This document shows positions 10,950 through 24,124 of a DNA stretch of 64,000 bases, one piece after another (positions within the stretch are counted from its first letter, which is position 1; the number at the start of each line of letters is the position of its first letter). The translations under genes and the position numbers were made by a program. The DNA lies in assembly GCA_022577435.1 (NCBI GenBank), contig JAKOON010000006.1, positions 10,786,001-10,850,000 on the forward strand, in the 5' to 3' direction. The stretch comes from Embiotoca jacksoni (Eukaryota > Chordata > Actinopteri > Embiotocidae). The notes under the pieces are model-generated. The model did no database searches. It saw only the letters and a list, made by a program, of their open reading frames with translations, and had not been told where the DNA came from.

Positions 10950-11530
10950 AATACCGACGTTCACCAGAGGGGCGCTGTGGTGCACGTCGGGAGATCAAAG
11001 CCTTCTCCCGGGAGACGACCCTTTATGCCTCGAATGAAACAGCAGCGTCATGATCTACACCATGAAGAATCTCATTTGGTTGATTTTTGCTCACTGCTTT
11101 TGAGGATCTTTATTTATTTGGTCGTTAACCAGACCGACTCCGAAGGAAAAAGTTTCTTTAAGTCTGAGAAGAATCTCCGGTGAGTGACGAATGCATTGCT
11201 AACAGTTAGCCGTTGCTGTAGAGCTACAAAGGAGGACAGTTGTTTAGTTGAGCTAAAGATACCGATCAGGAGAGAAGAGAAGAAAAACCAGTCGGAGATA
11301 AATATTAAATTGTTGTTGAATATTATTTTACGTGGTTGATATCTGTGATTGTGGAGCTACATGTGACCGACGGGGCTAGTTAAGCGCTAGCTAAGCGCTG
11401 GGGGTTAATGCGTCGGGACCTGTTGAATCGAGCGGGAACGATGACGTCATGCTCTTGTTTTTAGCGCCAGAAGTAAACGGTCAGATTGAGAACAGTGTTG
11501 ACTGTGTTGCTTAGTAACGGTGGACGTTTA
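10950..11530 (+). promoter_or_regulatory. orphan promoter-like block with CRE and X-box
   Basis: This block is richer in CpG than its surroundings. It contains a perfect palindromic CRE, ATGACGTCAT, at 11441-11450 and an RFX-type X-box, GTTGCTTAGTAAC, at 11506-11518, which fits GTnRCY-N-RGYAAC. Upstream, near 11174-11185, CTCCGgtgagtg looks like a splice donor ending an open segment (10977-11178). No downstream gene was recognised. It could be the promoter of a non-coding RNA, of a gene too diverged or split to see, or part of an LTR. Strand is uncertain. Confidence 0.4.
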
Positions 11531-12980
11531 AATCATGTCTGTTAGGTATAAGTGACAGATGTCACTGAGACATGAGTACATGTGTGTGTGAAATATGTTG
11601 CTATGTTAATATTGACCATAGTGAATGTTATATATATATATATGTGTGTGTGTGTATACTATTTTACTGGTCATTTCCTGTTACACCAACAATAGAGTTT
11701 ATAAATTATAGTACTGACATCATATTCAATTCTGCTGCATGCAGATTGTTTTTTTTGTATGGATCTGTGATGGAGACAGCGATCCCCAGAAACCTCCACA
11801 GAGCGCTGAAGCTGAGTGACCCTGTGACCCCTGATCATCTTGTGAAGCTGCATTTGGTCTTCTTGGATTGTCCTGCCGGAGCACCGAAGAGCAAAAAGAT
11901 TCAGATAAGAGTTAGTCTGAGAGCCTCCAGACATAAACTACCCGGGTAGTAGACTGAAAGACAAGAGACTGAAACTGACTGACTGTGAGAGAAATACCGG
12001 TATTGGGGCTATTATTTGAATTTGTTATTTTTCTTTTATGTTGTTCCCTTGATTTTCTGTGTGTTAATAACTATAATAAATTGCAGTTCAGTTCCTTGTT
12101 TTAAACTGCAAACATTTGCCGTGTTTCATTCACTCCCAGAGCGACCTAAAGACAGTCCTAAACTTAACACAGGAAATCTAGTGTGTTACATAGATACTAC
12201 ATATATGTCTGTAAATTAGATGTAGTAGAGTAAAAAAGTACAATATTTCACGCTGAAATATACAAATAAATTACTGATGCTCTCCCTTAGCATGCAAATT
12301 TTAAAGAAATTAGGTGTAAATACTGCACTCTCTGCCCCTTCCCTCAAACCTGTTCTCCCTTGGCCAAAACATTGACAGAAAGCGGAAACTGCCTGTTACG
12401 TTGAAAAAAGCCTTGAGATCATTAAAAAAAAAAGACAGACATGAAGAAAATATCTAAAGATTGACACTGAAAAGCATTTCAATGCAAAAAATATAAAAAA
12501 TGAATAAGATTGTAAGGTTATATACTTTTAATGCCTGTGCTTTATTTTTAAGAGAAAGTTTTTCCAGGATCAATACTTTGCAATGCAACTTTTTCCTATA
12601 CGAGTGATTTAAAAACAATGTTTCAGATTTAGTTTTCAACACCACATTTTATTTTCAATGTCAAGCTTTATGTCACTGTTCTCCATAATCTAATGGGGAC
12701 AGAACTAGATGCCAAAATGCCAGACAAATGTTTCAAATATATAAATATTGTTTTTTTAAATATTGGAAAACCAGACATGTTTTTTTAATATTATTTTGCA
12801 CACTGAATTTAATTTAACTAATGGTTTGTTGACGATGTTTATCACAAAAATCTGTATATCTAAATAAGGTGGCACCTAAAATCAGATGGAACATCTGTCC
12901 TCACAAGAAACTGACTTGACAGCTGCTGAGGCTGGAAATCCTTTCTCACGTTGTTAATCTTCCCTGTGTCTACACCCACC
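11531..12980. other. unassigned tract after the CRE/X-box block
   Basis: It contains TA/TG repeats at about 11630-11656. A 59-codon stretch starts at an ATG near 11769 and reads METAIPRNLHRALKLSD..., basic toward its end, within a longer non-ATG frame of 11572-11949. I do not recognise the peptide. An AATAAA lies near 12076. This could be a terminal exon of an unknown transcript or part of an old retroelement. The rest, 12200-12980, is AT-rich with nothing recognised. Confidence 0.35.
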
Positions 12981-12983
12981 TAT

Positions 12984-13046
12984 TAGGTTAGGTTAGGTAG
13001 TTACTTTATTAATCCCTGAGGGGAAAAAATTTTCGCGACAGCAGCC
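12984..13046 (-). repeat. short interspersed repeat tail (TTTATTAATCCCTGAGGGG type)
   Basis: The phrase ctttattaatccctgagggg is a diverged copy of a sequence found all over teleost genomes and in fish 3' UTRs, usually read as the tail of a retroposon. Only the tail is present, preceded by a TTAGG-like run (ttaggttaggttagg). Confidence 0.6.
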
Positions 13047-13049
13047 AAC

Positions 13050-16000
13050 TACCAACTACTTTAGTTTTTGTGTACACTCACCTTTGTTCCACTTCCTACA
13101 GATCTGTGCTTCCTGTAGCAAAAAAAGATAGGAGGCCTTGACACACAGAACAAACAGTGCACTGCTGGTTCTTTTGTGCTTTTTTGCTTCATAAAAAAGT
13201 CTTAGTCATTTCCAAATAAATTCTATTACATTTAAAAACATGCAAAAAAATGTCTTTTCAATCCATCAATATGCAGCCGATCACACACATTTTTGGACTT
13301 TGTTAGAGCATTTATTGATGTAATGTATTTCCAGGCTGCGTACCCTGACCTTAGTCATCATACCTAAATTGCTAACACCAACCCTTTCTTAAAGCATAAA
13401 CAGCCCTCTGACAGTGCCAGAAATTTAGGACAAAAAAAACTCACTCTCCCATTATAGTCTCTCTGTTCCCACAAGCATAGACATACAAATACCAGCACAC
13501 TCAATGAAAATTTCTCTATTCTACTTTTTTTTTTTTTCCTTTGGCAAAAAACACAAAAGTACTCATCAAGCACTTTTCTCCCAGCACATCATTACGGACT
13601 ATTAAGCATCACCTTCTCACATCAAAGGAAATCAAAGGAGTCTATTCACAAATGTCCTCATTCCTACCATGTTTTAATCTCACCAAAAGAAAATGAAAAA
13701 TATTGCACATGTCAATGTGCCCAAAGGGCACCATTTTAAAGGTGGTCCACATAGCCTTCATTCCCACTATACGCTTCCCATTCGTCTTTCTTCCGCAGGT
13801 TTTCCTAAATAACACAGCCGTACAGGCAGTGGCGTTATTTCAGTATGGGGCGCTGGGGCACCACCCCCTTCAATGTCGAGAGAAAAAAACAATACTACTT
13901 TAACATGTGAAACATAAATAAAAAAATGAAATGCACTTTGTAGTCTGTCAGCGCCTGTAAGCATTCAATAAAAACTGTTTACAAATTGTATTGAGTTAAT
14001 TTCTCTGTAAATGCATATACAACATACTTCCTGATGCATTGTGCCGGCCAATTGAGAGAGAATGCAAGTCCTTTAACCTTGACCTTTGACCTGAGGCTGC
14101 TCTTCAATTGGTTGGGATCAGATTTTCCATGGGGCTTAAATCTCTCCGCCCTGGGCCCTCTCTCTTTTATTGGCAGCAAATCTGTATTTGTTTATGTTTT
14201 TTCATGTGATTGGACAATTCTCAACTGCGTCTTTCAGGTTCACCTCACATCCGCCATTACGTAATTATGCGGTTACTCCTGCTTCTTTGCCATCTGATCA
14301 GCAGTGGAATGGCAGCTTAAAGTGGAACTGCGGAAAATTTGGTTATTTCTCGGGATGCGACGAGTACGCAGCTGAAATCAGTATCCAGTACAGATAATTT
14401 ACTTTTAACGATTACGAGTATCATCCGAGTAAATGTGTCAATATCCAAGTTGAAGGCTTCTAACAGACAATAGCTGTGTCCAAACATCATGGCCAGCTAC
14501 ACACAGAGCCCTGCCTCCTCGTTTACTGCTACAGTTTGAGACACACTGGCCATGCCGTCAATAGCAAAGAAGCCTGTGACTGAGATGACTGACTTTAACC
14601 AGTCATTGCGAAATTTGCAAGCCAGAAGGAGAGGAGAGCTAAATTTATGTTCAAGTAGTGCTACTGGCAAGTGTTTAGGCAACATTAGTGTGTTGTGTTG
14701 TTTTTGGATTTATTTGTTTTTAGTTTTGGCTGAAGTCTGGCTTCAGTTTGTACTGTCCGCCTCTACGCTTTAACAGTCATATATCATTTTAGCAAAAGAC
14801 AAATTCTCGTTTAGGTTTCAGTGAACAGATGGCGCTGAAAACGCTCACAAATGTTGTTTTGGAAGTCATTGAAGACAGGCTTATTTTGGTGTGAGAATAG
14901 CATTGAACCTTTGTTTATTTATAGTTGTGTGTTTTTTTATATGAAAGATTTCTGTTTCCAAAGAAATCTCAATATTTTAGAAAGCATGCTTCTGAATTAC
15001 ATTTAGAAAAAGTACAATGACTTTCAATATCTTCCAGGAAACACAAAAACAAGTGCTTGGTCTATAAGGATATTTATTGAATAATATTTATACCAACAAT
15101 AAACTATATTAATATTTGTAGTATATGGATCATGGATGTCATGAACAGGATTTCTGAGCTATAGCAGAGTGGTGGTGGGAACAAATAATAGTTAAGTTAT
15201 TAAAAACAGAGCTAGTTCCTGACGTTAATGAGAGATTATGAATTTAGAATAGGATAAATCAGCTGTCAGACATCAACCCCATGGATCAAAGTACTCAGAT
15301 AGATTATGCCAACTGTAGGGTGGTCCCAGTCGTCCAGACAAGCCTTTTTCCTGCAGACCTCCGTGCAGATGTCAAGGGCCTGGAGTTTGGCATCATGCTG
15401 TGGGTGTTGACTCCCGCAGCTCGTGTCCCGTCCAGGCTTCTTCTGCTGATACTGTTGGGTCTTGTTTAGGATCGACGACCAGGGTGCAGTGATGCAACAG
15501 CAGTCAGCTTTGGCAAAAAGGATCTTCTGAGCTTTGTCCGGGTCGAGAGATGACTGGATTTATCCTTACCAAAAATACTTCTTATGAGCGGAGAGAGAGA
15601 AAAAATAAAACAACGGCATTGTCGGTTACAGGCGATAGTTAAATTCAATTAAACTTAAAAGTATGCGTTCTTCACTTGGCTTAAAGTTTACTTGGGGTAA
15701 TAAAAAATATAGAGCTTGGTAACTCTAAGATGATCAGAAAGTGTGAGATTTATTTAAACAGAGAGGGAATAATGATAAATATTAAGGTTGATCAGAAAAA
15801 GAGAAAAAGCCCGCTTCAGTCAAGGGTTTACAGTTTTTATGAATGGCCAGGTTGGAGGCGGGGTCAAGTGTCCGATGACCACTCTGCGAGCCTGCTCTGA
15901 AAACAGGGAGAATGCTTTCTTTAAGAAAAGGGCTACCCATTATTTTTGATACAGCCAAGAATAAAAGTTCATTATTCATCCACCATGACTAAAGTTAAAC

Positions 16001-18735
16001 ACTCGCTGACATCAGTAACACAAATACTTAATACAAGTGTATATTGTTAGCCAATATGAATAACTAAAGACAGGCAGAGAGTATGCAGGTTAACTATATA
16101 AGCAAGGCTTATAAACATCAATGATATGTACAAATATTATTAATTTGCATGAGAAACAAAGAGAATAAAACATATGTGCATTATAGTGTCAGCTTGAATA
16201 CTGAGTTTGTCATTGTGGAGTTGTACCAATGTTCAACCATTGGGCAGCAGACATTAGTGGTCTGGAATAGTTTTACGTTGTGGGGCTGACGGAAGGGTCA
16301 GAGGTCAGCTGGTTCACAGTACGAGACAGAATCAAATCCCAGCCGAAAGGGAAGTTTATGTTTGTTTATTCGGCCTGGTAAGTTTTATGACATGAAAGCT
16401 TTTTGGAGTTTATCTGTAGATCAGTGGTGTCCTGCGTCGTAAATTCTTGCGACTTCAGGGTGACTTGATGCTCTATTTGCTGAAGAGGATGTCATGCTAC
16501 ACTATGACAACAAAAAATAAGAATGGCGTAACGCTGGTAAACTAAAATAAACTGTTTCTTGAGAAAACTTACCTCTTGGGCTATGGGTTAAGAAAAGCAA
16601 GGGGGCAGCTTATTTTGCGCAACATCGCTTCTTTTAATTTTCCTCCTTAATTCCACCAAAAAACTCAACTACTTCCCAAAACATTGCCTTATCACCTTAC
16701 CAAATATCAGTCCGCCCAATGCAAATCAAGATCAACATCACAGCCAAGGTGCACCTATTATATAGTTCCCAAATCAATGAAACAGAACAATCACAAAATA
16801 AATCCCAACAAAAATAAATCTCATTTTACAACAGCATACCTTGAGCCACAGGTTTCAGTGATCAAACAATTCTAATCACCCATCACTTGCACACATCATA
16901 CTCCTTTACTTTATAGTAGGGTAAAAGCTAACACTACCTAGTTTGACTTGCTCCAGAGCAACATTGAGGTCAGCAACAAGGCACCTAGCTGCACATGACT
17001 CCCTTTGAAGCTGAACCAGGGAACAGTGGGATCACCTGTTCTCAATGATTCTGGTTCTCTCAGTGATTACTAGGTGTGGCAGGAATCGCAGGTGGGAGCC
17101 TCACTCGTCACAATAAGATGCAAACTAACAATGAGTGTAAAAATCATTAAATATATATTATCAATGAATAAAGTTAAATAGTTACAAAGATATGTATAGT
17201 CATATACTAGTGGGAATTCAGAGACACCCCTCTTTCAACTTGATACCTCTGTACCTTATGAAGAGCCTGTTTGTACAAGAAACACTTTTGCTTCATGTAA
17301 TAGTAAAAACATTAAAAAAAAAAATAAAAAAAAAAAAAAAAAAAAAGGGTTCACCATAGTGCTTTAATCAGCATTATAATGTGTTTTTGCAAACTGATTA
17401 TTTTAAGAAAGACACAGCGAGACAATGTGACTGTTCTTTTTGTTTAACCCATTCATGCATCTATTACTGCATCTACTGTCAACAACACTGAACAACTCAG
17501 AGACTGTTCTCTGTCTTCATTTTGAATTAAACATTCCCTCTCTGTCTCGTAGATTCTCTTAGGTGCCCTCAAATGCGCACAAGCACTCCTTACTACAGAC
17601 TTGTAAAGAGTTCGCTCATTCTTTGATTTATTCATGCCCTTCTGCTCTGTGTGGAAAAAGGGATTTGAAGTAACAACATGGCATTTTTTTCTGTCTTATC
17701 CCTTTACTGTAGTATCAGTCTTACTATGAAACTGAATTTCTACACAGTGTATAGCCTAAGACAGTTCAGTGTGTGACTATGTGATGTTTCTAAAAGACAG
17801 AAACAACCACGGAAAGAATGTTGTTTTTGAGGAGATCAGCGCAGTCTGCCTTTTTCTCAGAAGACATTTTGACATGTGACAAAAAGAAAAGAACATGATG
17901 TCTAAATTCTATTTAACTGTCTCAGTTTCACAGTTCTGGTATTGTGTGTACTGGCTCACTGTCACACAAGTGCGGACACTTGAATACAACGGGGTGATCA
18001 CTGATAATATTACTTACACCTGTGCTTTTCCTACAATCACAAGTCAAAACATCAGCTGTGAAAATGCCAACAGAAAATGTCCTAAATACTGTAAACATGA
18101 TGTCCACCAAGATGTTTTGGAACTGTTGACCATGACCTTTTTTGATGACTGGAACTTGGTCAAGTTTCATCTCTTACATGTGCATAGCGATTTATCCATG
18201 GACACAAGTGTCATTTGCCCCTTAATTAGCGTAAATTAACTGAAACCCTGTCTTAAAATTACTTCCATTATGCCCAAGCGTGCGGAGCCCTCTTTTCTGA
18301 ATATAAACAAATTGTCTCCCATAGAAAATGATTGGGATATGGACACTGCAGGATGTGTTTAGATTAAGATCACTCTGTATTTTTGGTAGTGATTGGTCTT
18401 GAAGCTGACATTAGATCAAAGCTTGTGAAAAGGCCATCAGGTTGTTTTGCTATCTGTCAGACAGTTACATGAGAGGATTGATTCCAGTCTAGTCTCATTA
18501 AATATTAGGCTACAGTTAGCAGCAGAGCCTGACTTTACCTGAAGATTTTTTGTTTTTGCACAGAATAAACAAATTGAAATATAAAGTGCTGTTGTTGCTT
18601 TTTTCTGACTTATCCAGTCAAGCTTTTTCTGAGCTTCCAGTCTTTTGGCAAAGCTATTATTTGTGCAAGTTTTATACAGCCATGAGAGTAGTGTCAGTTT
18701 TCTCATGCAACTCCAACATGCAACAGGTAATCTAA
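13050..18735. other. intergenic, no gene recognised
   Basis: It is mostly unique-looking sequence. Parts at 15,250-15,560 and 16,250-17,110 are more GC-rich and could be old LTR or transposon sequence, but I match them to no family. There is a long A-rich run at 17314-17346. A 114-codon frame at 17895-18239, with about seven cysteines and an N-terminal hydrophobic stretch, is the only notable open frame. It has no recognised domain and no splice or promoter support. Confidence 0.45.
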
Positions 18736-18738
18736 TAC

Positions 18739-18773
18739 GTGTATTTCCCAAAATATAGTTCTATTCTTTAAAC
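18739..18773 (+). repeat. terminal fragment of a fish foldback element
   Basis: The phrase gtatttcccaaaatatagtt, followed by ctattctttaaac, matches the terminal sequence of the foldback family found at 63545-63995, as I recall it from teleost genomes. Only the end is present. Confidence 0.45.
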
Positions 18774-19819
18774 TGCCCTGTCTAAAATCAAAGTGGCACA
18801 TTAGATCAGATTTTAACTGGATTGTCTCTTCATCTGCAGAATCAAATCAGTGGTGTACTGTCACAAAAATATGATGATTAAATAGCCTCTTCAGAGTTTC
18901 ACTTCATTTCCTCCGTAATTGAAATCTAATGCGCTTCATGCTCCTGAAACGCCATCATGGCAACCTAATGTCTTTAGTTACCCCAGCCCCCTATGAATGG
19001 TCCTTTACTCTGTTCCTTATGGACAAAAGATGATCCTGTGAACCTGTCAGGAAAGACACTCCGAGGAAGAGAAGTGGGAGGAGGGAGAGAATTCCAGGGG
19101 AATTCCGCACTGCAGCTGTGAAGGGAGCAGATGGTAGGAAGGTACGGAGGGTGATAGGTGTCATTTATCTTCATAGGACCTTCATTCCAGCAGGGTCGGA
19201 GAAAGCAGAGGAAAAGGAAACAGAGGAGAGGCAAATGAAGGGTGGAGAGAGGCGACAGAGAGAGATGTGGGTTATCTGTAAATGTTGCAGACTGAGATAT
19301 CTGTGTTAGTCTGTCTCTGCTGAAGGAAGGTTGCGTTTGTAGTCAGCTTGTGGTGTGTCTCTACAGGAATGCATAGAAAAGCATGTGTGCTGGAAAGGAA
19401 TGGATGCTAAGGATATGATGGATGAGGAGGGAGACAAGGTGGGAGGCAGCAAGCGGGAGTGGGATGCATGGGGACAGATGGGGAGGGAGGATGGGGTACT
19501 GGAGTAAAGGAAAGAAAATTGCTAAGGAAAGGAGAATAGAAATCAATTTACTCTAGATCTACTTTATCATCATTATAGGTACAATTTTACATTATCTTGT
19601 CATTTTTAGTTCTTGTGGGAAATGATAAAAAGTTCGCTATAAATAAATATAATATATTTAATATATACAGTATAATAGATTATAGGCCAATGCAAAAAAA
19701 AAAATTAAATGCAGCATATTGAAACTCTTGTTTACACTGTAAACACACAATATAGGCCTACTGACATAAGCTTCGTAATAGTGTGAGGTCTACTGCCATG
19801 CTTGTGACTCTCTGAGGAT

Positions 19820-20250
19820 GCATTTAGAGCGCAGCTTTGAGCTAATTGCTAAAGTCAGCATGCTAACATGCTCAAACTGGCAATCCATACCTTGCCTTGT
19901 TTGGCAGGTTTGATGTTTACCATGTTTTCCCTCTTAATTCAAGATGCTGGCATGCTAACATTTGCTAATTAGCACAGAAAGCAGCTGAAGTTGATTAAAA
20001 TACAAATTGTTTGTTTTGTCAGTTTGTTGTTGCAAATTTCATGGAAATTTGTGCAATGGAGATAGTTAATCAAACATGTCAACCTGCTGGTGGAATTAGA
20101 AGAAAAGTCAGTAGTAGGCTGTTCAATAAATGTCTGCACAAACTTTAATGTCCTTCCATCCATCAGTTATATATTGTATTTCAGTCTGGATTAAAGTGGT
20201 GGACCAAACCATAGACAGACCCACATTGCCACCAGCGTGGCTTCAGGGAT
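19820..20250 (+). repeat. interspersed fish repeat, family B (GCATGCTAACAT-type)
   Basis: It contains the phrases agcatgctaacatgctcaaa, tgctaattagcacagaaagc and ggtggaccaaaccatagaca, then cattgccaccagcgtggct. Together these follow the order of a long, high-copy teleost repeat. Parts of the middle have decayed. A second segment of the same family is at 32380-32600. Confidence 0.65.
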
Positions 20251-20259
20251 AGCTGAGTT

Positions 20260-23200
20260 CAATTAAAAAACAGCATTATGATAAAAGCTGTTTCTGAGTC
20301 TGGTGTGAGCTATATGATCTTGTATGACCTCCAAAGAATCTGAATAGTCTGTATTGTCGTGCTTTTCTTCCCAGACAGAGTTTGAGCCAGATGAGATGAA
20401 TGCATGATCGTTGGCTACTAATGATGTGCTGTGCATTTTTAATAAGTAACTGCAAGCCTTTTGTAAAAAAAAAAATATTTAAAAAAAGACATTGCTGTCC
20501 TCTTAACTAGAGAAGTGGTAGTCATGGAGATTGAGATGTGTATGCGACTGTTTTACTTGCTGTGGACTACGGTCAACACTTGGCCGTGGGTTTAAACCCA
20601 GTACCGGGATGTCACCTCCAAAAGGGATAATATCATTAGACAGGAGAATTGGCACGCAGAGATGGGTGAAGAGGAAATAAAGAAGGGACTCAGAACACAG
20701 CCCTGAGGGGCTCCATAAATTAGGGTTTAGATGAAGAAGCCCTGTAATGTTTTAGTCAAAAAATGAAGAAACCAACTGTTAAGATTGGTGTTCATTTTCA
20801 GACACTGGAGTTTGGTGGTGAGATGAGATGTTTAAGCCAACATTTCCTGGGGTCTTTTATTTCCAAATAAATTCTAAATTCTGACTGTAACAAGTGCAAT
20901 CTAAATGACAGCTGAAAGGCATGAGGTCACTTCACACACCCACTCAAAATCTATAGGTAAAATCTGTTGACCTTCACACTCTATTGTCCAAACACCCAGC
21001 TTGTTTTGCAGTAAATACTTTATATTTTAGGCAGGTAAATGCACGGCTAATCATTGCTTTAAGAAAGCTGAGGGGCTGTTTTAAACATCATTAACAAAAG
21101 AATTGCCAGCATATGTCTGCAACCAAAGTCAAATGACTTCAGCGTAATTCTCTAAATGTTCCTTTAAGTGGGAATTAACTAACAAGAGCTAAAATCCTGA
21201 CATATGCTATGCATCTGCCCTTACAGCAGCTTATGTGGAACAAGCTTCCATATTTGTGCTTTTCAAACCCAAGGCTCCCATATGGGAAACTAAGGCTCAA
21301 GCAGCTGGCCAAAGGGTAATCCCCACCTCCCAGATGAGTGGGATATTTAGGCTTACAAGTCTTCAGGCAAGTGCTGCTACTCTACCTGGGAAAGGCTTTT
21401 TCCTTGCCTGTCAGGCGGCTGCTGTGAGCCCCAGTGACTGCTAAGAAGAGGTTTGGGGGGTGGGGGGGGGGACTGGCAGCCTAATCAGGAGACCATGGGT
21501 GATGGGAGACAAGAGCGTGCTCCGAATAAAACCAGGTTCAAAGCAGCTGCGCTCTGCTGTCACAATCCAGAGAGAGATAGGAGAGAGAGGCAAAAGGGAA
21601 AAGGAGTCAGTGAGGTTTAGAAAAAGGAAATTAATTGAAAAACTAAGAATGGGGAGAGAAAAATGATAGAAATAGAAAAGACAAGAAGAAAGAGAGGGAG
21701 AAAGGATCCCCCATCGGCTCCACCACCTACTCATAGTTTGTTGGTACGAGTTTAATTAAAGATCAGGGAGGGTGAGCAAGAAAAAGAGAGGAGATGATAG
21801 CAACAAAACATTTAACATATTCTCATTAAATCATCTGATATGAATGTGATAACGTAGATCTGCAACCTGCGAATGCCAAGGGATTAAATTCTGCCTGTTT
21901 TTACAATAAAGCCACTGATTAAGTTTCTCTCTCTGGTCAAATCAGCTGATGTGACTGGATAAAAGGCTTGCGGTCTTTCAATGGCATAAGTGCTTGCCTG
22001 CCTCTGGTCTAAACCCCCATCTTTGACACCAAAGCCTTGAAAGACAGCAAGCTCAGTAGTGGTTTCATGGTGCTCTGTTGGCCTGTTGTGTGTGCAATGC
22101 CAATGTTGACTTCACAGCGCAGAACCTCTAAGGTAAGCACTGATCAAATCCTGCTGTGATGGAATATAATTTTTTCTATAGTGTTTGGCTCCATCTTGTG
22201 GAGGTTTAAGGAAAGAAATGAGTCTCTTGTGCAACCTTGTGAGGAACGAAAAAGAGCAAAGTTTAAAAAGTTGACATGAATTAATGCTGTGACATGTATA
22301 AAGCAGCCCCACTTTGTTTTAAAAAAGCAACATAATTCAATCACAATATTAAAGGACTGTTGTAAGACAGGTTTTTATCTTATCGGTACTGTATTCTTAT
22401 AAATCTTATTAAGGGATGGGTTTTATGTTATATTCATCATTTGGTTCTGAAACTTCCACCAGAGGGAGAAGTTGCTCCAAGGAGGCTGTCCTAGATTCAA
22501 GTTGTTTTCAGTCTTGGTCAGGCCTGTCTCCTCTCTCCAGAAAGCCGAGTCCTGCTCTCTTATATAACTTTACAAAGCTCTGGTAAACTGCACAGTTCAT
22601 TAACACGAGAACCATATGTCGTTGCTAGATTTAGCCCATATCTCATTACACATTATAATATTATATGAGGAGTGTGGTGGATGCATACAAACACAGTCCC
22701 ACTGTGGGCTTTCCCACACATTCTCTGGATAATCAATACTCAGGTATATGCTGTTATTTCAAAAATAGCAATAGCATACACACGCCTTTCTCCTTTCACA
22801 CACATAAACAAAGCTCCCACATGCTTTTTAGACTTTTCCACTGCAGCAGCAGAGAAACTAATAACCCCGTTGCCACTGCTTGCAGTCTTTTGTCCTCCTT
22901 TTTCTCTCAGGACTCCACTTCTGTAAGACTCCATTTCATGCTCCCATTTGGATAATTACATTGGAATTACATTATGTAACATGGACTTCTTTTCGTCTGT
23001 CTGTATGTAAAAGCCTATGACCTTAGTATCGTGTAATTTGGTTCATGTGACCTTAAAAGTGGTACGGGCCGGGGTACCAGCAGTCTGTTTTTGTGTGAAA
23101 TACCATACCGCCAGACTGCCAGGAACCCCATCGTGGCGGACGAGACCAGTCAACGGGGAACTTGCTCACTCCTCCTCTTGAAAAAACAAACTCTCTTACC

Positions 23201-23972
23201 ATGAAACACCTGTCACCACCACCACTACCCCACCCCCGAACATCCACCACCTCACTCACACAAACACTCCTCCCCTCTGCCTTTCCCTCTTTCTTCTGTC
23301 TCTCACCACTCCCTTACCTACTTTTATTCACTGTTCTTTCCTGTGGACGTTTCCTGTTTTCCCACATCAGCCCTTTCTCATAAAGTTGTGCCTCCCATAA
23401 TGTTTTTGTGTATCATCTTGCAATCACTTTGTACCTCTCAGCCATGTGAGATTACATTACATTACCACTACTGATGGGACCAACCTAAAGCGGGTAACAG
23501 TATTTATATACCTGTGAATCTCGTTAAATAGCACATTACCATGTTGTTGTGAAAGGCAAAACTTAGAAAATAAAATTTATACACGCTGTCAAATGCATAA
23601 TAGTCTAATCAACAACTGTCCCTCTCTGCAACCTCATCGTGACATCCGCTGTTTACGCTTATCCATAAAACTATTTTTGGATACTCACCCATCTACTTAA
23701 GTCAGTTATTGCAGGCAGTATTTGTGGCCAAGCACAATACAAGATCCTCCCTCAAGGACAGAGAAAGGGCCTCCAAATCGAACAATTCTTTGGCCTGCTG
23801 TCTTCGCTCCAGTGTGCTGCTGCTATTAACTGGACAGGAAAAAACAAACACTAAAACTGAAAAGATTTATCTCAATCACTACTTTAAAGTGCTTACTTAT
23901 TAACATTTTTTTAATTATATGTGTTAAAGTTTTACTTCTGTTTATTTATTTCGTTTTGACCTTTTTCTTGTT

Positions 23973-24004
<32 letters not shown>

Positions 24005-24120
24005 CTAGTATCATATATAATGTTACACGTATCATTCACCATGCTTTTCTACTGCTTTTCATTCTTTTTAAGTACATTTTGGAAAAACAAAAAGGTCTGT
24101 TCTTTTTAACTAATTAGTTT
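20260..24120. other. intergenic, no gene recognised
   Basis: No protein family was recognised. Notable composition: a G run at 21455-21471, a strongly purine-rich stretch at 21560-21700, and a pyrimidine-rich stretch at 23160-23380 that gives a misleading serine/proline-rich open frame. GA-rich tracts at about 19190-19270 and 19420-19520 lie just before this region. Confidence 0.5.
23974..24004. repeat. (GTT)n microsatellite
   Basis: About ten GTT units following TTTTG runs. Confidence 0.95.
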
Positions 24121-24124
24121 TTCT

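Noticed and set aside
10960..10980. CTCF-like word accagaggggcgctg
   Set aside because: It has one base too many within the core, so it does not fit the motif well.
23162..23383. Serine/proline-rich open frame
   Set aside because: It comes from a pyrimidine-rich tract, with no start context, splice sites or relatives.
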